From contig NZ_RHLG01000002.1 of the NCBI RefSeq assembly GCF_003712105.1, positions 186,001-250,000 on the forward strand: DNA of 64,000 nt, given 5' to 3'. A program made the position numbers and the translations under genes. Below the pieces are notes generated by a model that saw only the letters and a list, made by a program, of their open reading frames with translations, ran no database searches and was not told where the DNA came from. Every line of letters begins with the position of its first letter. The first letter of the stretch is position 1. Positions 34,201 to 40,559 of this stretch are shown piece by piece. Source of the stretch: Winogradskyella sp. GTDB taxonomy: Bacteria; Bacteroidota; Bacteroidia; Flavobacteriales; Flavobacteriaceae.

Positions 34201-34574
34201 TTTACAAATCGTTTTGCAGTTTCTTTTACGACAGCAAATGCTTCTGGTAAGATATCGTTAAGTACTTCTTCTGTAATCGTATAGATTTCGTCTTTAATGC
34301 GATCTATTTCTTGATAAATATCTTCGCGCTCATCGATATCTTCTGTGGCTTCTGCTTTGGCATTGAGCTCATCGATTTGCTCATTGAATGGCTTACGAGC
34401 AGCTTCAATAGTTGTTTTAAAATCAGTAGTTTTTGCTCTTAATTCGTCATGAGATAAAGCTTCTAAGGCTGTTTCAAAAGTCTTAATCTGATCAACGAGT
34501 GGCATAATGGACTTAACGTCTTGTTTGGATTTGTCTCCAACAAAAACTTTAAGTACAGAATCTAGTAGTCCCAT
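31218..34574 (-). CDS. secA: Preprotein translocase ATPase SecA
   Basis: SecA drives protein export through SecYEG. The 1118-residue protein has Walker A MQTGEGKTLVATLP, the DEAD-like VDEVDSVLIDDARTPL, GTDIKL, and GRSGRQGDPGSSQFYVSLED. It is longer than E. coli SecA, with inserts common in Bacteroidota, and ends VVKYKQAIPLIEKGEWVLVN without a zinc-binding tail. The GIY-YIG element stands 17 bases before its start, so transcription must come from inside or beyond that element. The last 74 bases recur at 29991-30064. Confidence 0.97.
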   Translation of the reverse strand: MGLLDSVLKVFVGDKSKQDVKSIMPLVDQIKTFETALEALSHDELRAKTTDFKTTIEAARKPFNEQIDELNAKAEATEDIDEREDIYQEIDRIKDEIYTITEEVLNDILPEAFAVVKETAKRFVNNTEIEVTANAFDREISGDNDYVTLDGDKALWANSWDAAGKPITWDMIHYDVQLIGGIALHQGKIAEMQTGEGKTLVATLPVYLNALAGRGVHLVTVNDYLAKRDSAWMAPIFQFHGLSVDCIDHHRPNSDERRKAYNADITYGTNNEFGFDYLRDNMAHSPDDLVQRPHHYAIVDEVDSVLIDDARTPLIISGPIPKGDEHEFNELKPKVSSIVETQRKYLIGVLAEAKKLIASGDTKEGGFQLLRVYRGIPKNKALIKFLSEEGIKQLLQKTENFYMQDNNREMPKVDAELYYVIDEKNNQVELSDKGVEYLSGKEDPNFFVMPEMGTEIAKIENKGLEKEAEAAEKEELFRDFSVKSERIHTLSQLLKAYALFEKDTQYVVMDNKVMIVDEQTGRIMDGRRYSDGLHQAIEAKENVKIEDATQTFATVTLQNYFRMYRKLSGMTGTAVTEAGELWEIYKLDVVEIPTNRPIARHDREDLVYKTKREKYNAVVDEVTKLSQEGRPVLIGTTSVDISELLGKILAQRKVPHNVLNAKLHKKEADIVAEAGKPGQVTIATNMAGRGTDIKLTEAVKEAGGLAIIGTERHDSRRVDRQLRGRSGRQGDPGSSQFYVSLEDNLMRLFGSERIAKMMDKMGLKEGEVIQHSMISKSIERAQKKVEENQFGVRKRLLEYDDVMNAQREVVYKRRRHALHGERLRVDLANMIFDTSEVIAEANKEVNDFKNFEFELIRFFSMSSPISEEEFAKLSPQEIAGTIYKEAFAHYRNKMQSAADLAYPVIENVYKTQRDRFKRIVVPFTDGIKTLQVVTNLEKAYETKGTQLINDFEKNITLAIVDDAWKTHLRKMDELKQSVQLAVHEQKDPLLIYKFEAFELFKSMIDQVNKDVISFLFKGEIPQETANTIQEAKTRKREKTQEQKEEIQNMDERAAQSRAVGAGASRQQQVVETIVREQPKIGRNDRVTIKHVMSGESKVVKYKQAIPLIEKGEWVLVNE

Positions 34575-34590
34575 TTGGTATATATTTTTT

Positions 34591-34975
34591 TGTCACGCTG
34601 AGCGCAGTCGAAGCGCTTTTACGTAATTTCATTGTATTTGTAATGTGTTGCATTTCTGCATTCAGATAAAATCTGAAGCAAATCATAATTATTATTTTTT
34701 AGAGCTTCTTTTTTAGCTCTTGTCCATTTCTTAATTTTCTTTTCAAAATGTATAGCTTGAATTACATCATTAAACTCTTGCCGAAAAACTAACCTTAAAG
34801 GTCGGAGTTTGTATGTATAGCAATCCTTGTATTTGCCTAATTGATGTTCGTTAAATCTTTTGCTAATGTTATTAGTAATTCCTGTGTAATAGGATTTATC
34901 AGAACATTTTAATATATAAACATAATAACGAAACATTGTATCTTAAATTGGACTTCGACTGCGCTCAGTCTGACA
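34591..34975 (-). mobile_element. Putative GIY-YIG element with 23-bp terminal inverted repeats
   Basis: Ends 34591-34613 and 34953-34975 are inverted repeats matching at 21 of 23 positions, both starting TGTCA from the outside and ending GCGCAGTCGAAG. The 385-bp unit contains only the nuclease gene. It sits between a consensus -7 box (34999-35006) and the secA ATG, as an insertion would. No target-site duplication is evident. The related gene-less repeat at 12383-12448 has the same end pattern. Confidence 0.6.
34619..34936 (-). CDS. Small GIY-YIG nuclease-family protein
   Basis: The 105-residue protein is almost only a GIY-YIG domain: YYVYILKCSDKSYYTGITNN carries the two Tyr-containing strands (the YVY and YTG forms of GIY and YIG). 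RFNEHQ has the catalytic-helix Arg and His, and AIHFEKKIKKWTRAKKEAL contains the metal-binding Glu. The family (UvrC-N-like, UPF0213 type) cuts one DNA strand in characterised members; this branch is not characterised. Inverted repeats flank the gene on both sides, and the same kind of repeat occurs elsewhere in the window. Confidence 0.88.
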   Translation of the reverse strand: MFRYYVYILKCSDKSYYTGITNNISKRFNEHQLGKYKDCYTYKLRPLRLVFRQEFNDVIQAIHFEKKIKKWTRAKKEALKNNNYDLLQILSECRNATHYKYNEIT

Positions 34976-34998
34976 TCTCTAAAAAAATTATAAGGTTT

Positions 34999-35006
34999 CA
35001 AATATA
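34999..35006 (-). promoter_or_regulatory. -7 promoter element upstream of the GIY-YIG gene, possibly the original secA promoter
   Basis: The minus strand reads TATATTTG, a full match to TAnnTTTG, with a weaker TTTC about 20 bases upstream. It lies outside the right inverted repeat, so the inserted element separates it from secA. Confidence 0.5.
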
Positions 35007-35041
35007 CGGTTTGTAATACCTATTTCGAAACCATTGTAAAT

Positions 35042-35082
35042 AAAAAAAGTCTCCATGTTTAATAACTAAAGAGACTTTTTTT
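35042..35082. terminator. Bidirectional terminator
   Basis: Arms 35042-35053 and 35071-35082 (AAAAAAAGTCTC/GAGACTTTTTTT) pair perfectly around a 17-base loop, with A and T runs at the ends. It follows the DUF2795 gene on the minus strand. Confidence 0.85.
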
Positions 35083-35097
35083 GTGTTGTTTATTTTA

Positions 35098-35319
35098 TTA
35101 ATATTCGTCCTCATTCCAGAGGTAATCTTCATCAGTTGGATAGTCTGGCCAAATTTCTTCAATAGAGTCGTAAGAATCACCTTCATCTTCTATAGCTTGT
35201 AAATTTTCTACCACTTCTAAAGGTGAACCGGTTCTAATCGCGTAATCGATTAACTCATCTTTAGTTGCTGGCCAAGGTGCATCACTTAAATACGATGCTA
35301 ATTCTAATGTCCAATACAT
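35098..35319 (-). CDS. DUF2795 family small protein
   Basis: The 73-residue acidic protein (MYWTLELASYLSDAPWPATK, DELIDYAIRTGSPLEVVENL) matches the DUF2795 helical domain, a small conserved protein of Bacteroidota and other phyla without a settled function. The C-terminus is Asp/Glu/Tyr-rich (DYPTDEDYLWNEDEY). It has its own promoter-like element and a strong terminator, so it is probably monocistronic. Confidence 0.85.
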   Translation of the reverse strand: MYWTLELASYLSDAPWPATKDELIDYAIRTGSPLEVVENLQAIEDEGDSYDSIEEIWPDYPTDEDYLWNEDEY

Positions 35320-35344
35320 GTGTTATATGCGTTTTAATTTTTTG

Positions 35345-35375
35345 CAAAAATAAATTTTTAGTTGAAAAAGTCAAG
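35345..35375 (-). promoter_or_regulatory. Candidate promoter of the DUF2795 gene
   Basis: On the minus strand TATTTTTG (35352-35345) fits the -7 consensus, and CTTG lies 19 bases upstream as a partial -33 box (TTTG). The start codon follows 25 bases downstream. Confidence 0.5.
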
Positions 35376-35431
35376 AAAAAATCAAATTATTTAGTTCGAT
35401 GCCAAATTATATTAACTAATTGGCCTCACTG

Positions 35432-35482
35432 AACATTTATATTTATGTGTTTCGAATTAATTAAAATTCGCCCATAAATGTT
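35432..35482. repeat. Nested inverted repeat in the DUF2795-cobalamin adenosyltransferase gap
   Basis: AACATTTAT (35432-35440) pairs with ATAAATGTT (35474-35482), and CGAATT (35453-35458) with AATTCG (35465-35470) inside it. There is no flanking T run. The 240-base gap 35320-35559 holds no gene that I can see; a second weak hairpin is at 35517-35547. Confidence 0.4.
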
Positions 35483-35559
35483 AATCATCAATAAAAGAAC
35501 GTATCATTTCTGAATTTTGGATTCGTGTTTTGTAATAACAAATCCAAGACTAAATCGTA

Positions 35560-36135
35560 TTACGAATTCTTTTTAGGAATCCACTTAATCTCTTCAGCCT
35601 GTAAATCGTGGGACAACTTCCGTGCCAACACAAAAAGATAGTCAGATAGTCTGTTAATGTACATTAATGTCTCGGGCTGAAAAGGCTCTAAAGTATTAAG
35701 ATGACTGGCTAAACGCTCAGCTCTACGGCATACTGTACGCGCAATGTGACAGAATGACACAGTTTGATGACCACCAGGTAAAACAAAATGCGTCATTGGT
35801 GGTAATGAAGCATTCATACTATCCATATTATCCTCTAATAGTTTAATATCTGCTTCAGAAATTTTAGGAATATTTAATCGGTCTTTACCACTTTTTAAAG
35901 TCGCTTTTTCTGGGTCTGTGGCTAAAATAGCACCAACTGTAAATAAGCGGTCTTGAATTTCCATCAAGACATTTTTATGTAATTGGTCTATATCTTGATC
36001 TCTAATGAGCCCAATATGCGAATTTAACTCATCAATAGTGCCGTAACTTTCTATTCGAATATGATGTTTTGGTACTCGTGTACCGCCAAACAAAGCTGTC
36101 GTTCCTTTGTCTCCTGTTTTTGTGTAGATTTTCAT
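35560..36135 (-). CDS. ATP:cob(I)alamin adenosyltransferase, PduO type
   Basis: This enzyme makes adenosylcobalamin from ATP and cob(I)alamin. The PduO-type signatures are visible: YTKTGDKGTTALFGGTRVPK at the N-terminus (residues 4-23, ATP-binding loop), IESYGTIDELNSHIG, and ARTVCRRAERLA near residue 130. The length of 191 residues is normal. Together with meaB at 20641 it indicates adenosylcobalamin-dependent methylmalonyl-CoA mutase in the organism. No cobalamin riboswitch is seen upstream; the promoter box lies almost at the start codon. Confidence 0.94.
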   Translation of the reverse strand: MKIYTKTGDKGTTALFGGTRVPKHHIRIESYGTIDELNSHIGLIRDQDIDQLHKNVLMEIQDRLFTVGAILATDPEKATLKSGKDRLNIPKISEADIKLLEDNMDSMNASLPPMTHFVLPGGHQTVSFCHIARTVCRRAERLASHLNTLEPFQPETLMYINRLSDYLFVLARKLSHDLQAEEIKWIPKKNS

Positions 36136-36140
36136 GAAAA

Positions 36141-36172
36141 CAAAGTTATAAGTTAAAAGTTATAAGTACAAA
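36141..36172 (-). promoter_or_regulatory. Promoter of the cobalamin adenosyltransferase gene
   Basis: Minus strand: TTTG (36172-36169), 20 bases, TAACTTTG (36148-36141). Both boxes match the Bacteroidota consensus. The ATG is only five bases beyond, predicting a leaderless or very short leader transcript. Confidence 0.55.
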
Positions 36173-36233
36173 GTGAAAAAGTTATGTTGTTGTTAATTGG
36201 TTTAGACGGTAATGCTTTTTCTAACTTCACCAA

Positions 36234-36920
36234 TTAATTCAACGTATCACTTTCTATGATACCATCACGTAGTCTAATAACACGTTTTGCGTGAGCAGCA
36301 ATATCTTCTTCGTGAGTTACCATAATTACGGTGTTACCTTTTGAATGAATTTCATCAAAAAGTCCCATAATTTCTTCTCCAGTTTTGGAGTCTAAATTCC
36401 CTGTTGGCTCATCTGCTAAGATAATTGATGGTTTATTCACCAATGCACGACCTACAGCAACACGTTGACGTTGACCACCAGACAATTGATTAGGTTTGTG
36501 ATCCATACGGTCTGCCAATCCTACATCTGTTAGAACTTCAGAGGCGCGTTCAACACGATTTTTTTTAGATTGGCCAGCATATATCATAGGCAATGCAACA
36601 TTATCTAGTGCGGTTGTTCGTGGTAATAAGTTAAAGGTCTGAAACACAAAACCAATCTCAGTATTTCTAATATTAGCAAGCTCATCATCAGCCATCTGAC
36701 TAACATCTTTACCATTCAACAAATAAGAACCTGCAGTAGGCGTATCCAAACAGCCCAAAAGATTCATTAATGTAGATTTACCTGAACCAGATGGTCCCAT
36801 AATGGCAACATATTCACCACGCTTAATATCTAAATCAATACCTTTAAGAACATGAACGGTTTCTTGTCCAAGTTTAAAATCTCTGATAATGTTTCTGATT
36901 TCTATGACGTTTTCACTCAT
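36234..36920 (-). CDS. ABC transporter ATP-binding protein, LolD/MacB type
   Basis: The 228-residue ATPase has Walker [10 protein letters not shown] (about residues 42-50), signature [16 protein letters not shown], Walker [18 protein letters not shown] and the H-loop [10 protein letters not shown]-type segment. This is the LolD/MacB/FtsE-like subclass, which partners with FtsX-like permeases to move lipoproteins or export peptides. No permease gene is adjacent, so the partner is encoded elsewhere. A 9-base inverted repeat (36193-36201 with 36229-36237) overlaps its stop but lacks a T run. Confidence 0.92.
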   Translation of the reverse strand: MSENVIEIRNIIRDFKLGQETVHVLKGIDLDIKRGEYVAIMGPSGSGKSTLMNLLGCLDTPTAGSYLLNGKDVSQMADDELANIRNTEIGFVFQTFNLLPRTTALDNVALPMIYAGQSKKNRVERASEVLTDVGLADRMDHKPNQLSGGQRQRVAVGRALVNKPSIILADEPTGNLDSKTGEEIMGLFDEIHSKGNTVIMVTHEEDIAAHAKRVIRLRDGIIESDTLN

Positions 36921-37012
36921 AATATGTAGTTGTTGGTCTTTAGCTGAATCTTTTGCAAGATAAAAAGTTTTAAATGCTGTTATCTGAATATGACGTTAAA
37001 ATTGGAAACTTG

Positions 37013-37786
37013 TTACAGCCTAATTTTAAAATGTTGTTTTGGTTGCTCTTTTCTAAAGAAAACGAACCCTAAATTAAAGCAATCGATACTTACCGTAATA
37101 GCATCATTTGTTATTATACTGTGCCATGCTTCGGTCATGTCTTTTGACCAATAGATATCATCAAAAATGAAGACGGAATTGTTATGTGCTTTTGATTTTA
37201 AAAGGTTGAAATACGCTATAGTGGCAGCTTTGTTATGATGCCCATCGAAAAATATACAATCAAAACTCTCGTTGTCAAGTTGAGATATATACGATTTAAA
37301 ATTTGAATTGATACTCGTAATGTTTGCTAGATTTAAAGCTTCAAAATTTTGCTTAGTGAATTCAAATGTATTTGGGCAACCTTCTATAGTAGTTATATTA
37401 TTTGAAGGATTTCCTAATGAAAGAGCCTGTGTACCAATACCTAAAGATGTGCCCAGTTCAAGTGTGTTTTTTAACTTAAAATATCTAGAAATTCTGAAAA
37501 GCAATTTTGTGTCCTCGTAACTACTACTAGAGTTTCTAACCATTTTTGAAACGCGTCTACTAGCCCGATTCATAAGTTTTGAGCCAGCTCCTAAGTCAGT
37601 TATTTTCAGTGTTTCTGTATTGTTTAGTAATGAAGTTCTGTATGCTTTAAGATCAGTATATGCGTCATAAGCTGACTTATCGTAAAGACATTTGGTTACA
37701 AAATCGTAAACAAACGGAGAGTGTACACCATGTTGATTTGTTGAAGTGAATAAAAACTTGAAATATGATATTATTTGATATAGCAT
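37013..37786 (-). CDS. Class I SAM-dependent methyltransferase
   Basis: Residues 110-190 contain a Rossmann methyltransferase core: TLELGTSLGIGTQALSLG (motif I), ITTIEGCPNTFEFTKQNF (motif II region) and FDCIFFDGHHNKAATIAYFN. The last resembles O-methyltransferase-like proteins that carry a DGxH motif. VFIFDDIYWSKDMTEAW follows. An N-terminal 90-residue helical part (GVHSPFVYDFVTKCLYD) is shared with flavobacterial homologues. The substrate is unknown. It is 14 bases upstream of the ABC-F stop, on the same strand, so co-transcription is likely. Confidence 0.85.
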   Translation of the reverse strand: MLYQIISYFKFLFTSTNQHGVHSPFVYDFVTKCLYDKSAYDAYTDLKAYRTSLLNNTETLKITDLGAGSKLMNRASRRVSKMVRNSSSSYEDTKLLFRISRYFKLKNTLELGTSLGIGTQALSLGNPSNNITTIEGCPNTFEFTKQNFEALNLANITSINSNFKSYISQLDNESFDCIFFDGHHNKAATIAYFNLLKSKAHNNSVFIFDDIYWSKDMTEAWHSIITNDAITVSIDCFNLGFVFFRKEQPKQHFKIRL

Positions 37787-37800
37787 TTATTGATTAAGAA

Positions 37801-39660
37801 TCATTCAAATTTTTCTGCAAGCTCAAACCAACGCATCTCTTTTTCTTCAATTTTATCAATAATATTTTGAAGTTCTTCTGATAGTTTAGTAATCTTTTCT
37901 TGGGATAATTCTGGGTTTAAAAATTGTTCTTCCAATGCTTTTTTATCCAACTCTAAAGAACGAATTTTCGATTCTAAATTTTTGTATTCTTTTTGTTCGT
38001 TATAAGATAATTTGTTGGCTTGGTTTTGTTGTTTGGACTCTTGATTATCAGAACTTTCAATTTTAGATTCACGTTTTGGTTGACTAGATTCATAAGCACG
38101 ATAATCCGAATAGTTACCCGGAAAATCCGAAACTTCACCTTGGCCCTTAAACACAAATAGATGGTCTACAATTTTATCCATAAAATAGCGATCGTGAGAT
38201 ACCACAAGAAGACAACCGGGAAAATCAAGTAAGAAACTTTCGAGGACATTTAGAGTAACTATATCAAGATCATTTGTAGGTTCATCTAGGATTAGAAAGT
38301 TTGGATTCTGAATTAAAACAGTACAGAGGTAAAGGCGCTTTTGCTCACCACCACTAAGTTTTTCTACAAAATCGTATTGCTTTTTTCTATCGAATAGAAA
38401 ACGCTCGAGTAATTGTTGTGCGCTAATCTGCCGTCCTTTGGCTAATGGAATATAATCACCATAGTCTCTTACGACATCAATTACTTTTTGGTTAGGTTTA
38501 GCGCTAATGCCACCTTGAGTATAGTATCCAAATTTTACAGTTTCACCAATAACAATCTTACCACCATCTGGATTAATACTTTGGGTTAACATGTTTAAAA
38601 ATGTGGACTTCCCGGTGCCGTTTTTTCCAATGATTCCGATGCGTTCACCCTTTTTAAAAGTATAGTCAAAGCCTTTTATAATAATCTTGTCTTTAAATGC
38701 TTTAGAGACATTATGAAACTCCACAATCTTACTTCCCAAGCGTTCCATATTGATCTCTAATTGCACTATATGATCTTTACGCCTTTGATGTGCTTTCTTT
38801 TTTATTTCGAAAAAATCATCAATTCTACTTTTAGATTTTGTTGTCCGAGCCTTGGGCTGACGACGCATCCAATCCAATTCTTTTTTAAATAATTGTTTTG
38901 CTTTGCCTATTTCACTTTGCTCAGCTGCAATGCGGTCTTCTTTTTTTTCTAGGTAATAAGAATAATTGCCCTTGTAAGTATAAAGTTTACCATGGTCGAG
39001 TTCAATGATTTCATTACAAACTCGCTCTAAAAAGTAACGATCATGCGTTACCATAAAAAGGGTTTGCTGAGTTTTTGCGAAGTAATCTTCAAGCCATTCG
39101 ATCATTTCTAAGTCCAAATGATTGGTAGGTTCATCTAGAATTAAAATATCTGGTTCGCTTATTAATGCTTGAGCTAGAGCCAACCGTTTTTTTTGACCAC
39201 CAGATAAGGAACCTATTTTGGCTTTCAAATCGTCAAGCTTTAACTCAGATAAGATTTGTTGAAATTGTGTTTCAAATTCCCATGCATTATGCCTATCCAT
39301 GGCTTCAAATGCAGATTGGTAGGCATCTGTGTCTTCTGGATTTTGTAATGCTTTTTCGTAGGTTTCAATAATCTTTAAAATTGGTAGATCACTGGAGAAT
39401 ATAGTTTCTTCAATAGTGAGTTTACTATCTAAATTGGGTTCTTGGTCTAAAAAGGCTAGTCTTAATCCTTTTCGCACTACAATTTGTCCTGTATCAGGAG
39501 AATCTTTTCCAGAAATGATATTTAATATTGAAGTTTTACCACTACCGTTTTTGGCGACAAAGGCAATTTTTTGGTCTTTATGTATGCTAAAGGAGACATT
39601 GCTGAACAATTCTAGCTCGCCATAAGACTTGGATATATTTTCTACATTGAGATAGTTCAA
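37801..39660 (-). CDS. ABC-F family ATPase (Uup-like)
   Basis: ABC-F proteins act on ribosomes, not as transporters. The 619-residue protein has two nucleotide-binding domains: first Walker A AKNGSGKTSILN, signature LSGGQKKRLALAQAL, Walker B ILDEPTNHLDLEM; second Walker A GKNGTGKSTFLN, LSGGEQKRLYLCTVL, ILDEPTNDLDIVT. The charged linker between them and a C-terminal coiled coil (YKNLESKIRSLELDKKALEE) fit the Uup subfamily. The start is a TTG at 39660, since no ATG precedes the conserved NYLNVENISKSYG. A one-off -7 box (CATCTTTG, minus strand 39684-39677) lies just upstream. Confidence 0.94.
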   Translation of the reverse strand: MNYLNVENISKSYGELELFSNVSFSIHKDQKIAFVAKNGSGKTSILNIISGKDSPDTGQIVVRKGLRLAFLDQEPNLDSKLTIEETIFSSDLPILKIIETYEKALQNPEDTDAYQSAFEAMDRHNAWEFETQFQQILSELKLDDLKAKIGSLSGGQKKRLALAQALISEPDILILDEPTNHLDLEMIEWLEDYFAKTQQTLFMVTHDRYFLERVCNEIIELDHGKLYTYKGNYSYYLEKKEDRIAAEQSEIGKAKQLFKKELDWMRRQPKARTTKSKSRIDDFFEIKKKAHQRRKDHIVQLEINMERLGSKIVEFHNVSKAFKDKIIIKGFDYTFKKGERIGIIGKNGTGKSTFLNMLTQSINPDGGKIVIGETVKFGYYTQGGISAKPNQKVIDVVRDYGDYIPLAKGRQISAQQLLERFLFDRKKQYDFVEKLSGGEQKRLYLCTVLIQNPNFLILDEPTNDLDIVTLNVLESFLLDFPGCLLVVSHDRYFMDKIVDHLFVFKGQGEVSDFPGNYSDYRAYESSQPKRESKIESSDNQESKQQNQANKLSYNEQKEYKNLESKIRSLELDKKALEEQFLNPELSQEKITKLSEELQNIIDKIEEKEMRWFELAEKFE

Positions 39661-39713
39661 TTTGACCTATTTTTTGCAAAGATGGTAAATAAACCAAAAA
39701 CAAACTCAATAGT

Positions 39714-39743
39714 TTTGTTATTCCTTACGTTAGATTATATTTG
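39714..39743 (+). promoter_or_regulatory. Promoter of the polysaccharide operon
   Basis: TTTG (39714-39717), 18 bases, TATATTTG (39736-39743): an essentially perfect Bacteroidota housekeeping promoter (TTTG-N17-20-TAnnTTTG), 19 bases before the wza-like ATG. It is the best promoter match in the window and precedes at least 22 co-directional genes. Confidence 0.75.
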
Positions 39744-39762
39744 TGTGTAATCCAATTAATAT

Positions 39763-40557
39763 ATGAGCCGTTATCTATCAGTTGTAATTGTTTTGAGTCT
39801 CGTTTTTTTTGCTTCATGTGTGCCTCAAAAGAATATAGTTTACCTTCAAGATAAAGGGAATACGAATGATACAATCCCAAATTTAATAGAACAACAGAAG
39901 CCTTATAGGATTCAGATAAATGATATTTTAAATATCCGTATTAAAGTACTAGACCAAGAAGATGCTACAATTTTTAATCCAACTGGTGATGGAGGTTTAG
40001 AGGCTAGTCCTCAAGAAAGAGCATATTTTGATGGGTTTACAGTAGATTTAAGGGGAAACATACGTGTACCACAATTGGGAGAGTTTAAAGTTTTAAACTT
40101 TACAGTTAAAGAAATCGAAGAAGATATTAATAGACGATTATTAGATAAGGAGTTTAATGAGTTTGCACAAATATTTGTAACAGTAAAGCTTGCAGGACTC
40201 AGATATACAACCTTAGGAGAAATTGGAAATACAGGTTCTCAAGTGATTTTTCAAGAACGTGCCACAATACTTGAAGCTATTGCTAATGCTGGTGATATAC
40301 CAATTGAAGGTAATAAAAAGGAGGTTCGAATTTTAAGACAGTATCCACATGGTCAAGAAATACATCGGTTAGATTTAACGGATATTAATGTGATAAAATC
40401 ACCATATTATTACATTCAGCCCAATGACATTATAATTGTAGATCCATTAGTACAAAAAACCTTAGGTACAGGAACTAATGGCATACAAACTTTTACAACA
40501 CTATTAAGTATAGTAACCGTAATTACGAGTACCATCTTATTAATTGATAGGCTTTAA
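39763..40557 (+). CDS. Wza-like polysaccharide export lipoprotein
   Basis: The signal peptide ends in lipobox FFASC (Cys at about residue 19), as in outer-membrane polysaccharide export proteins. Poly_export and SLBB-like segments follow: PYRIQINDILNIRIKVLDQE, FDGFTVDLRGNIRVPQLGEF, ATILEAIANAGDIPIEGNKK and YYYIQPNDIIIVDPL. A C-terminal hydrophobic helix (TLLSIVTVITSTILLI) is typical of Bacteroidota members. It is the first gene of the operon, two bases before the Wzc-like gene. Confidence 0.93.
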   Translation: MSRYLSVVIVLSLVFFASCVPQKNIVYLQDKGNTNDTIPNLIEQQKPYRIQINDILNIRIKVLDQEDATIFNPTGDGGLEASPQERAYFDGFTVDLRGNIRVPQLGEFKVLNFTVKEIEEDINRRLLDKEFNEFAQIFVTVKLAGLRYTTLGEIGNTGSQVIFQERATILEAIANAGDIPIEGNKKEVRILRQYPHGQEIHRLDLTDINVIKSPYYYIQPNDIIIVDPLVQKTLGTGTNGIQTFTTLLSIVTVITSTILLIDRL

Positions 40558-40559
40558 TT

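Noticed and set aside
36136-36233. Cobalamin riboswitch before the adenosyltransferase gene
   Set aside because: The gap is under 100 bases, the promoter boxes lie next to the start, and no B12-box-like sequence is visible.
36193-36237. Inverted repeat after the LolD-like gene as a terminator
   Set aside because: The arms are far apart, overlap the stop codon and lack a T run on the minus strand.
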